Assembly (NCBI RefSeq): GCF_903819435.1
Contig: NZ_CAIJDP010000074.1
Span: forward strand, 124,001-188,000
DNA from: Flavobacterium salmonis
GTDB taxonomy: Bacteria > Bacteroidota > Bacteroidia > Flavobacteriales > Flavobacteriaceae
Reading direction: 5' to 3'
Length of the DNA: 64,000 bases
Part shown: positions 26,544-36,142 of the stretch, piece after piece
Layout: every line of letters starts with the position of its first letter
Numbering within the stretch: the first letter of the stretch is position 1
Notes under the pieces: model-generated
The model's database searches: none
What the model saw: only the letters and a program-made list of their open reading frames with translations
Told to the model about the DNA's origin: nothing
Program-made: the position numbers and the translations under genes

Positions 26544-27875
26544 CTACAAAATCCCCCTGGATTTAATCTCCAAATATTTATTAATGGCATCCAAAGTCAG
26601 ATTCTCAGGCTGAGTCAGAACCGAATGGATTCCGTATTTTTTCAGCTCATTGGCAATCAAACGTTTTTCGAACATGAATTTTTCGGCAATTACTTTGTCA
26701 TAAACTTCCTGAATGGTGTCGGTTTTTTTATTTATAATTTCGTTCAGTTCTGTGTTGCTGAAGAAAACAACCACTAATAAATGACTTTTTGCAATTCCTT
26801 TTAAATAAGGTAATTGTCTTTTTAACCCGTCCATGGTTTCAAAATTGGTGTACAAAATAATCAGGCTGCGCTGGTTGATATTTTTCTTAACATCTACATA
26901 CAAACGGCTGTAATCGCTTTCAAAAAAGTCAGTTTTGATGTTGTATAAAGTTTCGAGAATTTTTTGCATTTGCGAACCTCTCTTTTCTGCAAAAACACGG
27001 TTTTCTACTTTTTTAGAGAAGGCAAAAATTCCGGCTTTGTCCTGTTTTTTCAAAATGACATTGGCTAAAACCAAAGTCGAATTAATGGCATAATCCAGCA
27101 GACTCAAGCCATTAAAAGGCATTTGCATTACACGGCCTTTGTCAATTGCTAAATATACTGATTGTGATTTTTCGTCCTGAAACTGGTTAACCATTAATGC
27201 ATTTTTCTTTGCTGTAGCTTTCCAGTTTAAAGTTCGAAGATCATCGCCCTGAACATATTCTTTAATTTGCTCAAATTCCATCGTATGGCCAATTCGGCGG
27301 ATTTTCTTGATTCCGTATTGAAATAGATTATTTGAAAAAGCCAGTAAATCATATTTTCTCAATTGAATATAAGAAGGATACGTTGGTACCATTTTATCTT
27401 TATCAAAAGTAAATCTTCTCGAAATTAATTTTAAGGGTGATGAAACGTAAATATTTAAGTTTCCAAAATAATATTCACCACGCTCTGTTGGACGCAAATC
27501 GTACCCAATTTTATCCTGTGCAGAAGCTTTAATGGTTTTCACTATTTTAAAATCACGTACCTGAAACTGAAACGGAATCTCGTCAATAACCTTAATTAAA
27601 ATTGGGAAAGTATAATGATTTTTTATCGAAATGCTTATCGGATTTAAATCGCCATTCGAAAGTTTTTCAGGCATATCTCTTGAAGCTTCAATTCCGGTTT
27701 GGGTGATATATAAAATTAAGATATCCAATGCGAGAAAAGTGATCAGTATTAAAATAACAAACCATACTCCGTTGTATAAATTCGGGAAAATGAAAGCACA
27801 AACAAATAGTCCGACGATACCCAAAAGCACGTAGAAAAAGAAATTATTGAGATATAGACTTTTTATGAATTTCAA
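26544..27875 (-). CDS. DUF58 protein of the MoxR cluster (vWA-like)
   Basis: 443 residues. Two N-terminal transmembrane helices (about 10-65) lead into a beta-rich extracytoplasmic part with RPTERGEYYFG. The DUF58 core carries the signature VQGDDLRTLNWKATAKKNALMVNQ (about 208-231), and a vWA-like region with VYLAIDKGRVM follows. DUF58 proteins usually pair with a MoxR AAA ATPase, here 679 bp upstream with one gene between. Cell-envelope or metal-insertion chaperone roles are proposed for the family; the target here is unknown. Confidence 0.9.
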   Translation of the reverse strand: MKFIKSLYLNNFFFYVLLGIVGLFVCAFIFPNLYNGVWFVILILITFLALDILILYITQTGIEASRDMPEKLSNGDLNPISISIKNHYTFPILIKVIDEIPFQFQVRDFKIVKTIKASAQDKIGYDLRPTERGEYYFGNLNIYVSSPLKLISRRFTFDKDKMVPTYPSYIQLRKYDLLAFSNNLFQYGIKKIRRIGHTMEFEQIKEYVQGDDLRTLNWKATAKKNALMVNQFQDEKSQSVYLAIDKGRVMQMPFNGLSLLDYAINSTLVLANVILKKQDKAGIFAFSKKVENRVFAEKRGSQMQKILETLYNIKTDFFESDYSRLYVDVKKNINQRSLIILYTNFETMDGLKRQLPYLKGIAKSHLLVVVFFSNTELNEIINKKTDTIQEVYDKVIAEKFMFEKRLIANELKKYGIHSVLTQPENLTLDAINKYLEIKSRGIL

Positions 27876-27908
27876 TTTAATTAAGAATTAAGGTTAAAGG
27901 TATTTTTA

Positions 27909-28508
27909 CTATATTTTAGTAAAGCTTTTATAATCAAAGCCATCTAAAATAGCTATTTTCCATATTCCATTTTCTTTCACTGTTTTTACTTTATATTTTG
28001 GACTTTCTTTCCATTCTGTCCATGCCCAGTAAAAAGTTGGCTTGTCATTTTCAATTTTCAGGTTGTTTATTTTCATGGTTTTCCAAAACGCATCCGGAAA
28101 GTCCTGACAATTGCACCAAGGGTTGCTGTCATTACCATATGGAGGAAGCTCTCCCACAAAGTATTCAGCTTTGTTCGTTTTAAGATTGTCACCAATTTTC
28201 AATCCTATTTTATTGTAATTCTCAATAAATTGTTTCGAAAAAAAGTTAGACTTTTTAAGTTCTTCTACTATTTTATTGTGCGTTTTCAAATTTAATCCAA
28301 CATATTTATCACCTTTTTTGTTTGCAATAACATCAAAGTCAGAGTGCGTTTTTTTAGTCTCAATCCATTCATAAGCTTTTCTTATCAACGTTTCGAGCCG
28401 CTGCTTATCGCCATCAAAATTAATAGTCGTATTTGCATTTTCGATTGGGATAAAACTAACCAACGAAATTCCAATAAAGAACCCAAAGAGCAGTTTAAAT
28501 AATCTCAT
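27909..28508 (-). CDS. Hypothetical secreted protein inserted between moxR and DUF58 genes
   Basis: 199 residues. It has a signal peptide or anchor (about 4-20, LFKLLFGFFIGISLVSFI) and a DUF3828-like appearance: an N-terminal helical part (RLETLIRKAYEWIETKK), a Cys-containing middle (NPWCNCQDFPDAFWKT) and a C-terminal beta-hairpin (PKYKVKTVKENGIWKIAILDGF). The family link is tentative. It separates two genes that are normally adjacent, so it may be a recent insertion or a client of the MoxR system. Confidence 0.7.
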   Translation of the reverse strand: MRLFKLLFGFFIGISLVSFIPIENANTTINFDGDKQRLETLIRKAYEWIETKKTHSDFDVIANKKGDKYVGLNLKTHNKIVEELKKSNFFSKQFIENYNKIGLKIGDNLKTNKAEYFVGELPPYGNDSNPWCNCQDFPDAFWKTMKINNLKIENDKPTFYWAWTEWKESPKYKVKTVKENGIWKIAILDGFDYKSFTKI

Positions 28509-28553
28509 TTAAAATTTAGTATTTCGAATTAACAATGAATTATCAACCCTTTA

Positions 28554-29567
28554 TTATCGCGGAATTTCTACTGCTTCAATTATCTGTTTAATGATTTCTG
28601 AGCTTGTAATTCCTTCCATTTCACGTTCAGGAGCAACAATTACACGGTGTTGTAAAACCGGTACAGCAGCTTCCTTAATATCTTCAGGAGTTACAAAATC
28701 GCGGCCTTTAATTGCGGCGAAACCTTTGGCTGCATTTAGAATTGCGATTGATGCACGAGGAGAAGCTCCTAAATATAAAAAAGCATTTTCGCGGGTATTC
28801 ACCACAATTCGGGCAATGTATTCCAATAAATTTTGCTCTACCCTGATTTGTTTGATCAAAGTCTGATATGCTTTTATCTCTTCAGATGATAGTATCGTTT
28901 TAATGGCTTCCAGCTTTCCGTGGTCCTGCAATACATGTTCTCTCTGGATAATCAGGATTTCTTCGTCTAATTTTGGATAATCAATAGATATCTTGAATAA
29001 AAAACGGTCTAATTGTGCTTCAGGTAAACGATAAGTTCCTTCCTGTTCAATTGGGTTTTGTGTAGCGATAACTAAAAATGGAGTTTCAAGCTGAAAGGCT
29101 GAACCGTCAATTGTTATTTGGCGTTCTTCCATTACTTCAAAAAGTGCAGCTTGTGTTTTGGCAGGAGCACGGTTAATTTCATCAATTAAAATCAAATTCG
29201 AGAAAATCGGGCCTTGCTTGAATTCGAATTCGGAACTTTTTAAATTAAAAATCGATGTTCCTAAAATATCCGAAGGCATTAAATCAGGTGTAAACTGAAT
29301 TCGACTAAATCCAATGTTAAGCGTTTTCGATAATAATTTGGCTGTAATGGTTTTGGCAACTCCGGGAACACCTTCCAATAAAACGTGTCCGTTTGATAAA
29401 ATAGCAACTAAAAGCTGATCGATCATTTTATGCTGACCTACAATTACTGTTTCCAGTTCTTTTTTAATGCTGTTAACGTGTTCTAAAAGCGGTGCCAGAT
29501 TAAGTCTGGTTTCAAAATTTACATTCTCGTTTGTGATTTCGCTTTCTGTTGTATTGATATCGTCCAT
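28554..29567 (-). CDS. MoxR family AAA+ ATPase
   Basis: 337 residues. AAA+ chaperone-like ATPase that remodels or activates partner proteins. Walker A is GVPGVAKT, Walker B ILIDEINRAPAKTQAALFEVMEE (positions about 112-134), sensor 1 ATQNPIEQEGTYRLPEAQLDRF and sensor 2 around GASPRASIAI. It belongs to the operon RDD / SpoIIM / DUF4129 / DUF4350 / MoxR / DUF58, and is 43 bp downstream of the DUF4350 gene. DUF58 is its expected partner. Confidence 0.95.
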   Translation of the reverse strand: MDDINTTESEITNENVNFETRLNLAPLLEHVNSIKKELETVIVGQHKMIDQLLVAILSNGHVLLEGVPGVAKTITAKLLSKTLNIGFSRIQFTPDLMPSDILGTSIFNLKSSEFEFKQGPIFSNLILIDEINRAPAKTQAALFEVMEERQITIDGSAFQLETPFLVIATQNPIEQEGTYRLPEAQLDRFLFKISIDYPKLDEEILIIQREHVLQDHGKLEAIKTILSSEEIKAYQTLIKQIRVEQNLLEYIARIVVNTRENAFLYLGASPRASIAILNAAKGFAAIKGRDFVTPEDIKEAAVPVLQHRVIVAPEREMEGITSSEIIKQIIEAVEIPR

Positions 29568-29610
29568 GTTTGGTATGTTTTTCTTTTGAATGAATTTCTG
29601 TTAAAAAATA

Positions 29611-30819
29611 TTAGTGTAAAATTTTCTCGATCGCATTATTAATTCGGATTAAATCTTCTTCGAGGCTTCCGTGATAACTTTTTCGATGTTCATTAATTAA
29701 AAATATAAGGTCCCGAATATCATTTTCATCTTTTCCGGATTTGTTATGTAATTTTTTAATAAAGTCATCATTGAGATTTGTAGTATCGATTAAATATTCA
29801 TTTCTGATTTTTTCCAGAAAATAAATAATTTTTTTGTCAATAATATTATCATGATCTCCTTCCTGAAAGTATAAATTTCCAATAGTTTTGGTAAATTCAA
29901 CAGTTAAGTTAGGCAATGGAGTTAATATGGGAACTATTCTCTGTTTTCGTTTGGCATTAAAAAGGATAAAAATCAATATCCCGATTAAAGATAAATATAA
30001 AGCCCATTTTAATGCCGGCTGACTTAAAATATAGCGCAAAGGTGAATCTGAAATTGATTCGCTGTTTTGCCCTTTTGTATACCAATAAACATTTCCTTTT
30101 GGAACATAAGAAAGAACCTTTTCAGCATATTGATAATGATTGTCTTTTAATAAGTGAAAGTTAGAAAAAGCAGCAGGCTGAGTATGCAAATAAAAGTAAC
30201 CGTTTGAATAGGGGACTTTTATAAAATTGATATGTTTTTTATTTTTTGCATTTGCCTGATACCCCAAAACAGTAGTACTTGCAGTATCAATTTTAGAGAA
30301 ATAATAATTTCCCATTCCTTCAACAAGCTGGAATTTTTTTGAGCTTATATTTTTATTGGCCATCCAGATTGAAGTACTGTCAGAATACTGAAAATCGGTT
30401 CTGAAATCAATTTTTAAGCTGTCTAAAAGCGGCTGTGGAAAAGTCTTCATACTTAAAAAAACACTATTTCCATGAGATACAAAATAAAAAAGCTCTTTCA
30501 TGGACTGATCGTCAATCGAAGCAAATTCTGTGATATTTAAAAAAGTTCCTTTTATTTTGTAAGTGCCTACAATGGTATCAGGTACATATTTAGAATCAAG
30601 AAATTCATACGGTGTTAATGCTGATATTCTTTCTATTTTTTGGTTTTTTAAAAGCCCGTTGATTTCCTTATCGAAAACATGTAACCCAAGCGGAATTTTA
30701 TCATTTACAGAATAGGTGGGAGTCCAGTCAATTTCTTTAGAAGTATCATTACCGGCAATCAAAATTAAGGCAAAAATAAAAACCAGGATAGCGATGTAAA
30801 TTTTGATGGATTTATTCAT
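29611..30819 (-). CDS. DUF4350 membrane protein of the MoxR cluster
   Basis: 402 residues. One N-terminal transmembrane helix (about 7-23), then a periplasmic GATase-like DUF4350 domain (DWTPTYSVNDKIPLGLHVF, then FVSHGNSVFLSMK), a second helix (about 270-290, ALYLSLIGILIFILFNA) and a cytoplasmic helical tail with GDHDNIIDKKIIYFLEKIRNEY. Its start overlaps the DUF4129 gene by 8 bp, showing translational coupling. No catalytic residues are clear; its job in the cluster is unknown. Confidence 0.85.
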   Translation of the reverse strand: MNKSIKIYIAILVFIFALILIAGNDTSKEIDWTPTYSVNDKIPLGLHVFDKEINGLLKNQKIERISALTPYEFLDSKYVPDTIVGTYKIKGTFLNITEFASIDDQSMKELFYFVSHGNSVFLSMKTFPQPLLDSLKIDFRTDFQYSDSTSIWMANKNISSKKFQLVEGMGNYYFSKIDTASTTVLGYQANAKNKKHINFIKVPYSNGYFYLHTQPAAFSNFHLLKDNHYQYAEKVLSYVPKGNVYWYTKGQNSESISDSPLRYILSQPALKWALYLSLIGILIFILFNAKRKQRIVPILTPLPNLTVEFTKTIGNLYFQEGDHDNIIDKKIIYFLEKIRNEYLIDTTNLNDDFIKKLHNKSGKDENDIRDLIFLINEHRKSYHGSLEEDLIRINNAIEKILH

Positions 30820-31585
30820 GGCTAAAGGTTTTTAAGGATTTCTTGAATTGGTTTTCGGCTTTAATAAAAGCAGCTTCATCAATTTCAAATTCTCCATACC
30901 AGATGTAATTATACAAGTATGATAAATAGGTAAATTCTTCTTTGTGAGCAGGTTTTTTAAGTTCGTACAAATAATCTGAATTAGTTTTTTCAATATCCCA
31001 TTCGATGTAACGATTTCTCGCCATAATCTTTAATAACCAAAGATAATAGTACCGAATCGCAATTCGCTTTTCTCCGGCCTGAATGCTTTCTTTAATAAGT
31101 TTTTCGAAATCCAGAAGATGAATGTTTTTTTCAATATCTGAATAATGAATTGTTTTTTGTTTGGCATCTTTACCGAAAATCCATTGGCCTTCTCTGTTAA
31201 TCAGTGCTTTGACGATTAGATAAATAACGAAAATAATAATCAGGACTGCTATTACTTTTAATAAAACAGCAACAAAATTAAGCGAAGCCTGTGGATCCTT
31301 AAAAGTGAACATTCTTCTAAATAAGCTTGCCAGCCATTCTTTGAAATGATCCCACCAATTTTTTTCAGGAGCTTTTGGTTCATATACAAAATCGTTGTCC
31401 GAATATTTTTTTTTGAAATTTTTCTGAAATGTCTGGTTTTTAATAGTATCAGAATCTACATAAATATCAGCTTCGGAATATTTAATAGTATTAACTTTTG
31501 GAGGCTCCTGGTTTACCAAAGTATCCTGGGCAGTGGAAACTCCAAAGCAAAAAAGAGAATATAAAACAAGTAAAAATTTATTCAT
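30812..31585 (-). CDS. DUF4129 membrane protein of the MoxR cluster
   Basis: 257 residues. Signal peptide (about 1-19, ending VSTA-QDT), a periplasmic linker, one transmembrane helix (about 105-128, NFVAVLLKVIAVLIIIFVIYLI) and a C-terminal DUF4129 domain with the family YYYLWLLKIMARNRYIEWDIEKTNSDYLYEL pattern spread over about 177-208. It lies between SpoIIM (12 bp upstream) and DUF4350 (overlapping). Confidence 0.85.
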   Translation of the reverse strand: MNKFLLVLYSLFCFGVSTAQDTLVNQEPPKVNTIKYSEADIYVDSDTIKNQTFQKNFKKKYSDNDFVYEPKAPEKNWWDHFKEWLASLFRRMFTFKDPQASLNFVAVLLKVIAVLIIIFVIYLIVKALINREGQWIFGKDAKQKTIHYSDIEKNIHLLDFEKLIKESIQAGEKRIAIRYYYLWLLKIMARNRYIEWDIEKTNSDYLYELKKPAHKEEFTYLSYLYNYIWYGEFEIDEAAFIKAENQFKKSLKTFSHE

Positions 31586-31597
31586 TATTGGTTTTCG

Positions 31598-32578
31598 TTA
31601 ATTCAATTTAGCAGATGCTTGTTGTATTTTTTTGTGAACAATAAAAGGATAAACCAAATAATAAAAGGAAATAGCACATAAAGTAAAAAGGATGATAAAA
31701 ATACTAAGCCAGTTTGGCATATCTATGGAGTAGCGGGTAATAAAACCTTCAAGGAATCCTGCACTAATTGTAAAAGGCAGAGTGCTTAAGAATATTTTAA
31801 AACTGTTTTTAAAGCCCATTTTAAAAGAATTTATCCTTGAAAAAGTTTTCGGAAACAGCATGGAAGCGCCTAAAATAAATCCGCAGGCAGCTTCTATTAC
31901 CATAGCAAAAATTTCCATAGATCCATGAATCCAAATGCCGCGAACACTCTTCCAGAAAACATTTTGTTCATAAAAAAAATATTGAAAAGTACCTATCATG
32001 ATACAGTTTTGCAGAAAAAAGATAAAAGTTCCGATTCCGGCAAAAATGCCATAAATGTAGCATTTGGCTCCAACTTCTAAATTGTTTTTTGTAATGCTAA
32101 TAAAGCTTCCCCAGTCGCTTCCTGAACCATAAACAGCCATTGGGTTTCCTTTTTTGATGTTTTCCAGTGTCATGTTTACATAGCCATCGCTCAATATTAA
32201 TCGAGAAAAATCAGGATCATATCTTGCAGAAATAACGCCAATGCCTACAGATACAAAAAACAGTACAAATGCATACAGCAAATATCTTCTGTAATTGTAA
32301 ACCAGAAGGGGGACTTCTGTTTTGAAAAATTCAAGTAACCTGTTTTTTTCGGTTCGTTTGGTTTTGTAAATCTTTTGATAAATCTGCGATGCAAGGTGAT
32401 TTAAGTAAATAACAGTTTTACTTTTTGGGTAATACGTTTGGGCATACGACAGGTCATTCATCATTTGAATGTACAAATTAGCTAACTCATCAGGATTTTT
32501 TTTAGCTTTACCAAAAATAGCCAGTTCAAATTCCAGCCATTTTTCTTTATTTTGTTTTATGAATGCAACTTCTCTCAT
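31598..32578 (-). CDS. SpoIIM-like integral membrane protein of the MoxR cluster
   Basis: 326 residues. The stage II sporulation protein M (SpoIIM/DUF95) domain covers about 90-320, with about five to six transmembrane helices. The family marks LEVGAKCYIYGIFAGIGTFIFF and WIHGSMEIFAMVIEAACGFILG (about 180-250) are present. In non-sporulating bacteria this family sits in MoxR/DUF58 clusters with no known role. It starts 20 bp from the divergent RDD gene, so the two promoters must overlap the start region or lie inside the opposite gene. Confidence 0.9.
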   Translation of the reverse strand: MREVAFIKQNKEKWLEFELAIFGKAKKNPDELANLYIQMMNDLSYAQTYYPKSKTVIYLNHLASQIYQKIYKTKRTEKNRLLEFFKTEVPLLVYNYRRYLLYAFVLFFVSVGIGVISARYDPDFSRLILSDGYVNMTLENIKKGNPMAVYGSGSDWGSFISITKNNLEVGAKCYIYGIFAGIGTFIFFLQNCIMIGTFQYFFYEQNVFWKSVRGIWIHGSMEIFAMVIEAACGFILGASMLFPKTFSRINSFKMGFKNSFKIFLSTLPFTISAGFLEGFITRYSIDMPNWLSIFIILFTLCAISFYYLVYPFIVHKKIQQASAKLN

Positions 32579-32598
32579 CGAGGGCTAAAATATAAAAT

Positions 32599-33333
32599 AT
32601 GTCAGAATTATCTATAACTACAACACAAAATGTTAAAATAAATTTTAAAGCGGCTTCTGCAGGTGAGCGAATAGGAGCCTATTTACTCGATTTGATCATA
32701 AAAATAGCCTATTTGATAGTAATTGGACTGGTGTTTTTTTATTGGTTAAGATTGGATAAAATAATTGATACATTGGATGAATGGTCAATAAGAGCTGTCT
32801 TTATTATAATATCTCTTCCAATTATTGTATACACTATTACATTAGAAAGTATTTTTGAGGGACAAACAATAGGAAAAAAATTGGTCAAAATTAAGGTTGT
32901 AAAAATAGACGGTTATCAGGCTGGATTTGGAGATTATCTTATGCGATGGTTTTTTAGATTATTAGATACTTCAATTATTGGTTTAATAACAATGATTTCA
33001 AGTAAAAAGAGCCAACGATTAGGAGATATGGTAGCAGGAACAGCAGTAATTACTTTAAAAAACAAAATTGATATCAGCCATACCATATTAGAAGAAATAG
33101 GAGATGCATATGTACCCACTTATCCTTTGGTTATAAAATTATCAGACAATGATATGCGTATTATTAAGGAAACTTTTTTAATGGCAGAAGAAAAAAACGA
33201 TTACGAAATTATTTATAAACTGGTTCATAAAATAGAAAAGGTTGCAGGAATTAAAAATCAATCTATAGGAGACCCTGCAGATTTTATTCGTACCGTTTTA
33301 AAAGATTATAATTTCTATACACAAAACATGTAG
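32599..33333 (+). CDS. RDD family membrane protein
   Basis: 244 residues. The RDD domain (about 15-150) shows GERIGAYLLDLIIKIAYLIVIG (Arg and Asp pair), FEGQTIGKKLVKIKVVKIDG and a third helix ending at KSQRLGDMVAGTAVI. The C-terminal 90 residues are soluble. RDD proteins are proposed transporters or transport accessory proteins. It is divergent from the SpoIIM operon with only 20 bp between, an arrangement that recurs in Bacteroidota MoxR clusters. Confidence 0.9.
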   Translation: MSELSITTTQNVKINFKAASAGERIGAYLLDLIIKIAYLIVIGLVFFYWLRLDKIIDTLDEWSIRAVFIIISLPIIVYTITLESIFEGQTIGKKLVKIKVVKIDGYQAGFGDYLMRWFFRLLDTSIIGLITMISSKKSQRLGDMVAGTAVITLKNKIDISHTILEEIGDAYVPTYPLVIKLSDNDMRIIKETFLMAEEKNDYEIIYKLVHKIEKVAGIKNQSIGDPADFIRTVLKDYNFYTQNM

Positions 33334-33433
33334 GGTGTAAAAGTCAATATCAATGACAATGTCAAATTCAATAAAAAAAGATAGTTTTTGAATCTTATAA
33401 ACTTAATGATTCAGAACCTTAGAACCTAAAAAA

Positions 33434-34036
33434 ATGTTTCATCTTTTAGATATTATCGGTACAATGGCATTTGCTATGTCAGGTGCTTTAACAGCCATGC
33501 ATAAAAAACTGGATCCTTTTGGTGTTTTTATAATTGCTTTTGTTACTGCAGTTGGAGGCGGGACGCTGCGTGATGTTCTGATTGGAAGAACTCCGGTAGG
33601 ATGGATGCTGGATCTGCAATATGTTTATGTGATTATTTTAGGTTTTGGATTTGCAATTCTCTTTAGGAAAAAGTTCGATAAGCTTCGTACCTCATTATTT
33701 CTGTTTGATACGATTGGTTTAGGGGTTTTTACTTTAATTGGTCTTGAAAAAGGGATTTCTATTGGACTGCATCCTGTAATTTGTATCGCTTTAGGAACAA
33801 TGACAGCCTGTTTTGGCGGAGTTATTCGTGATATTTTGTGTACAGAAATCCCAACCATTTTCAGAAGGGAAATTTATGCTACGATTTGTATTTTTGGAGG
33901 AATTGTGTTTTTTGCTTTAAGAAGTTTAGAATTAAATGATGATATATTGTATTTGACAACTTCAATTGTTATAATTTCGGTACGTTTAATGGCAGTAAAA
34001 TTCAAATGGTATTTGCCGGCATTCGATCATAAATAA
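33434..34036 (+). CDS. TRIC-type channel family protein (YadS/UPF0126)
   Basis: 200 residues with six to seven transmembrane helices arranged as two tandem UPF0126 repeats. Each repeat has a glycine-rich turn: SGALTAMHKKLDPFGVFIIAFVTAVGGGTLRDVL (about 16-49) and ALGTMTACFGGVIRDIL (about 117-133). Related to trimeric intracellular cation channels; some members have been proposed to carry glycine. It marks the left edge of the glycan island. Confidence 0.9.
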   Translation: MFHLLDIIGTMAFAMSGALTAMHKKLDPFGVFIIAFVTAVGGGTLRDVLIGRTPVGWMLDLQYVYVIILGFGFAILFRKKFDKLRTSLFLFDTIGLGVFTLIGLEKGISIGLHPVICIALGTMTACFGGVIRDILCTEIPTIFRREIYATICIFGGIVFFALRSLELNDDILYLTTSIVIISVRLMAVKFKWYLPAFDHK

Positions 34037-34045
34037 AAAGTAAAA

Positions 34046-35023
34046 TTGAATAAATATACCGTAAAAAAATATACCGAGAACGATTATAAAATATGGAATG
34101 ACTTTATTGTCCAGGCCAAAAATGCTACGTTTCTGTTTCACCGGGATTTTATGGAATACCATAAAGATCGATTTGAAGATTATTCTCTAATGGTTTTTGA
34201 AGGAGAAAAATTGGTTGCCGTCTTGCCGGCTAACAAGTCAGAAGGAATTTTGTATTCTCATCAGGGATTAACTTACGGGGGAGTGGCTTATGGGGATAAA
34301 ATAAAATTGGCCTTAGTTATTCAAATATTCAAAGCCGTTTTGCAATTTTTGAATGACAATAATATTCAAAAATTGCAATTAAAATTAATTCCTTCCATTT
34401 ATCATCAAAAACCCGCTGAAGAACTGAATTATATATTGTTTTTATTAAAAGCACAATTAGTCAGAAGAGATACTTTGGCTGTTATTGATTTATCTGAAGC
34501 TTATACATTGTCTAAAATTAGAAAGAGAGGTGTCAAATCCGGAATAAACAATGGTTTGGTTATTAAAGAAGTTGATGATTTTAATGATTTTTGGAATGAA
34601 ATATTAATTCCAAATTTATTACTAAAACATCAGGCTAAACCGGTACATACCTTAGAAGAAATAACAAGATTAAAGGCCTTATTTCCCCAAAAAATCCGTC
34701 AATTTAATGTCTATGAAAATGGCAGTATAGTTGCGGGAACCACTATTTTTGAAAGTTCAAAAGTCGCGCATAGTCAATATATTTCTGGTAAAGAAGACAA
34801 AAACGAACTTGGAGGGCTTGATTTATTATTTTATAAATTGATTTCTGAGGTCTTTAAAAATAAGCGTTTCTTTGATTTCGGAATCTCCAATGAAAATCAG
34901 GGTAAAAACCTGAACGATGGATTGTCGTATTGGAAAGAAAGTTTTGGGGCAAATATTATTGTTCAGGACTTTTATGAAGTGCAAGCTTCTAATTATGATG
35001 TATTAGATACAGTTTTGTTATGA
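34046..35023 (+). CDS. FemAB / GNAT-like acyltransferase of the glycan cluster
   Basis: 325 residues with two GNAT-like halves, as in FemABX transferases ([28 protein letters not shown] near the start, [20 protein letters not shown] and [26 protein letters not shown] in the second half). In O-antigen clusters such proteins often sit beside a DegT aminotransferase and may acylate an amino sugar; here the aminotransferase gene overlaps by 4 bp. The start is TTG at 34046, giving [14 protein letters not shown]. Whether it uses acyl-CoA or aminoacyl-tRNA is unknown. Confidence 0.8.
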   Translation: MNKYTVKKYTENDYKIWNDFIVQAKNATFLFHRDFMEYHKDRFEDYSLMVFEGEKLVAVLPANKSEGILYSHQGLTYGGVAYGDKIKLALVIQIFKAVLQFLNDNNIQKLQLKLIPSIYHQKPAEELNYILFLLKAQLVRRDTLAVIDLSEAYTLSKIRKRGVKSGINNGLVIKEVDDFNDFWNEILIPNLLLKHQAKPVHTLEEITRLKALFPQKIRQFNVYENGSIVAGTTIFESSKVAHSQYISGKEDKNELGGLDLLFYKLISEVFKNKRFFDFGISNENQGKNLNDGLSYWKESFGANIIVQDFYEVQASNYDVLDTVLL

Positions 35024-36141
35024 TTAAATTTCTCGATTTAAAAAAAATAAATGAGTCTTACGAAGCCGATTTTCATGAAAAAATGAAATTGGTTTTAGAA
35101 AATGGCTGGTATATTTTGGGCAATGAAGTCAAGGCATTTGAAAGCGATTTTGCTAACTATTGTGGAACAAAATATTGTGTAGGTGTCGGCAATGGTTTTG
35201 ATGCTTTGGTTTTGATTTTTAAAGCATACATTCAATTAGGGAAACTGCAAAAAGGAGACGAAGTAATTGTTCCCGCAAATACATATATTGCTAGTGTCCT
35301 GGCTATTTTGCATGCTGATTTGATCCCTGTTTTAGCTGAGCCTGACTTAGAGAGCTACAATATTAACCCTGGTTTAATTTTAAAAAAAATCACACCTAAA
35401 ACAAAGGCTATTTTAGCAGTTCATCTTTACGGTCAATTAGCTGAAATGAGAATTATTAATGAGATTGCAAATCAAAATAACTTATTGGTAATTGAAGATG
35501 CAGCTCAGGCACATGGAGCCCTTTTAGTTGAAAGTGGAATGTTAAAAGGCGAAAGTAAAAAATCAGGAAATTTGTCTAATGCTGCTGCTTTTAGCTTTTA
35601 CCCTGGAAAAAATTTAGGTGCTTTGGGAGATGGAGGAGCAATTACTACAAATGATGCGCAGTTGGCAAAAGTACTTTATTCGCTTCGAAATTATGGTTCT
35701 CAAAAAAAATATCATAACGAATTGGTTGGTGTTAATTCAAGATTAGACGAATTGCAGGCTGCTTTTTTAAATTTGAAATTACCTGATTTAAATCAAGATA
35801 ATCAGAAACGCCGTGAAGTTGCCAGTCGTTATTTGGCTGAAATTAAAAATGATAAAATAATATTGCCTTTTTGGAACTTATCTGAAAATCATGTGTTTCA
35901 TTTGTTTGTTATCCGAACTGAAAACAGGGATGAATTGCAAAAATATTTGTTAGAAAACGGAATTCAGACAATGATTCACTACCCAATTCCAACACATAAA
36001 CAAAAAGCGTTTTCAGACTGGAATAAGTTATCTTTTCCGGTTACTGAAAAAATACACAATGAGGTTTTGAGTTTGCCAATTAGTCCGGTAATGAGAAATG
36101 ATGAGGTGAGTTTTGTTATTGAAATTTTAAATCGATATTAA
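35020..36141 (+). CDS. fdtB: DegT/DnrJ/EryC1 sugar aminotransferase (FdtB-like)
   Basis: 373 residues. PLP-dependent aminotransferase of nucleotide sugars. The PLP lysine is in [15 protein letters not shown] (about 197). The family marks [32 protein letters not shown] and [24 protein letters not shown] are complete. Resemblance to FdtB, and the presence of an FdtA-type ketoisomerase gene at 43150, suggest dTDP-3-oxo-6-deoxyhexose as substrate; this is inference. It overlaps the FemAB-like gene (ATGA) and is followed after 1 bp by the flippase. Confidence 0.88.
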   Translation: MIKFLDLKKINESYEADFHEKMKLVLENGWYILGNEVKAFESDFANYCGTKYCVGVGNGFDALVLIFKAYIQLGKLQKGDEVIVPANTYIASVLAILHADLIPVLAEPDLESYNINPGLILKKITPKTKAILAVHLYGQLAEMRIINEIANQNNLLVIEDAAQAHGALLVESGMLKGESKKSGNLSNAAAFSFYPGKNLGALGDGGAITTNDAQLAKVLYSLRNYGSQKKYHNELVGVNSRLDELQAAFLNLKLPDLNQDNQKRREVASRYLAEIKNDKIILPFWNLSENHVFHLFVIRTENRDELQKYLLENGIQTMIHYPIPTHKQKAFSDWNKLSFPVTEKIHNEVLSLPISPVMRNDEVSFVIEILNRY

Positions 36142-36142
36142 A

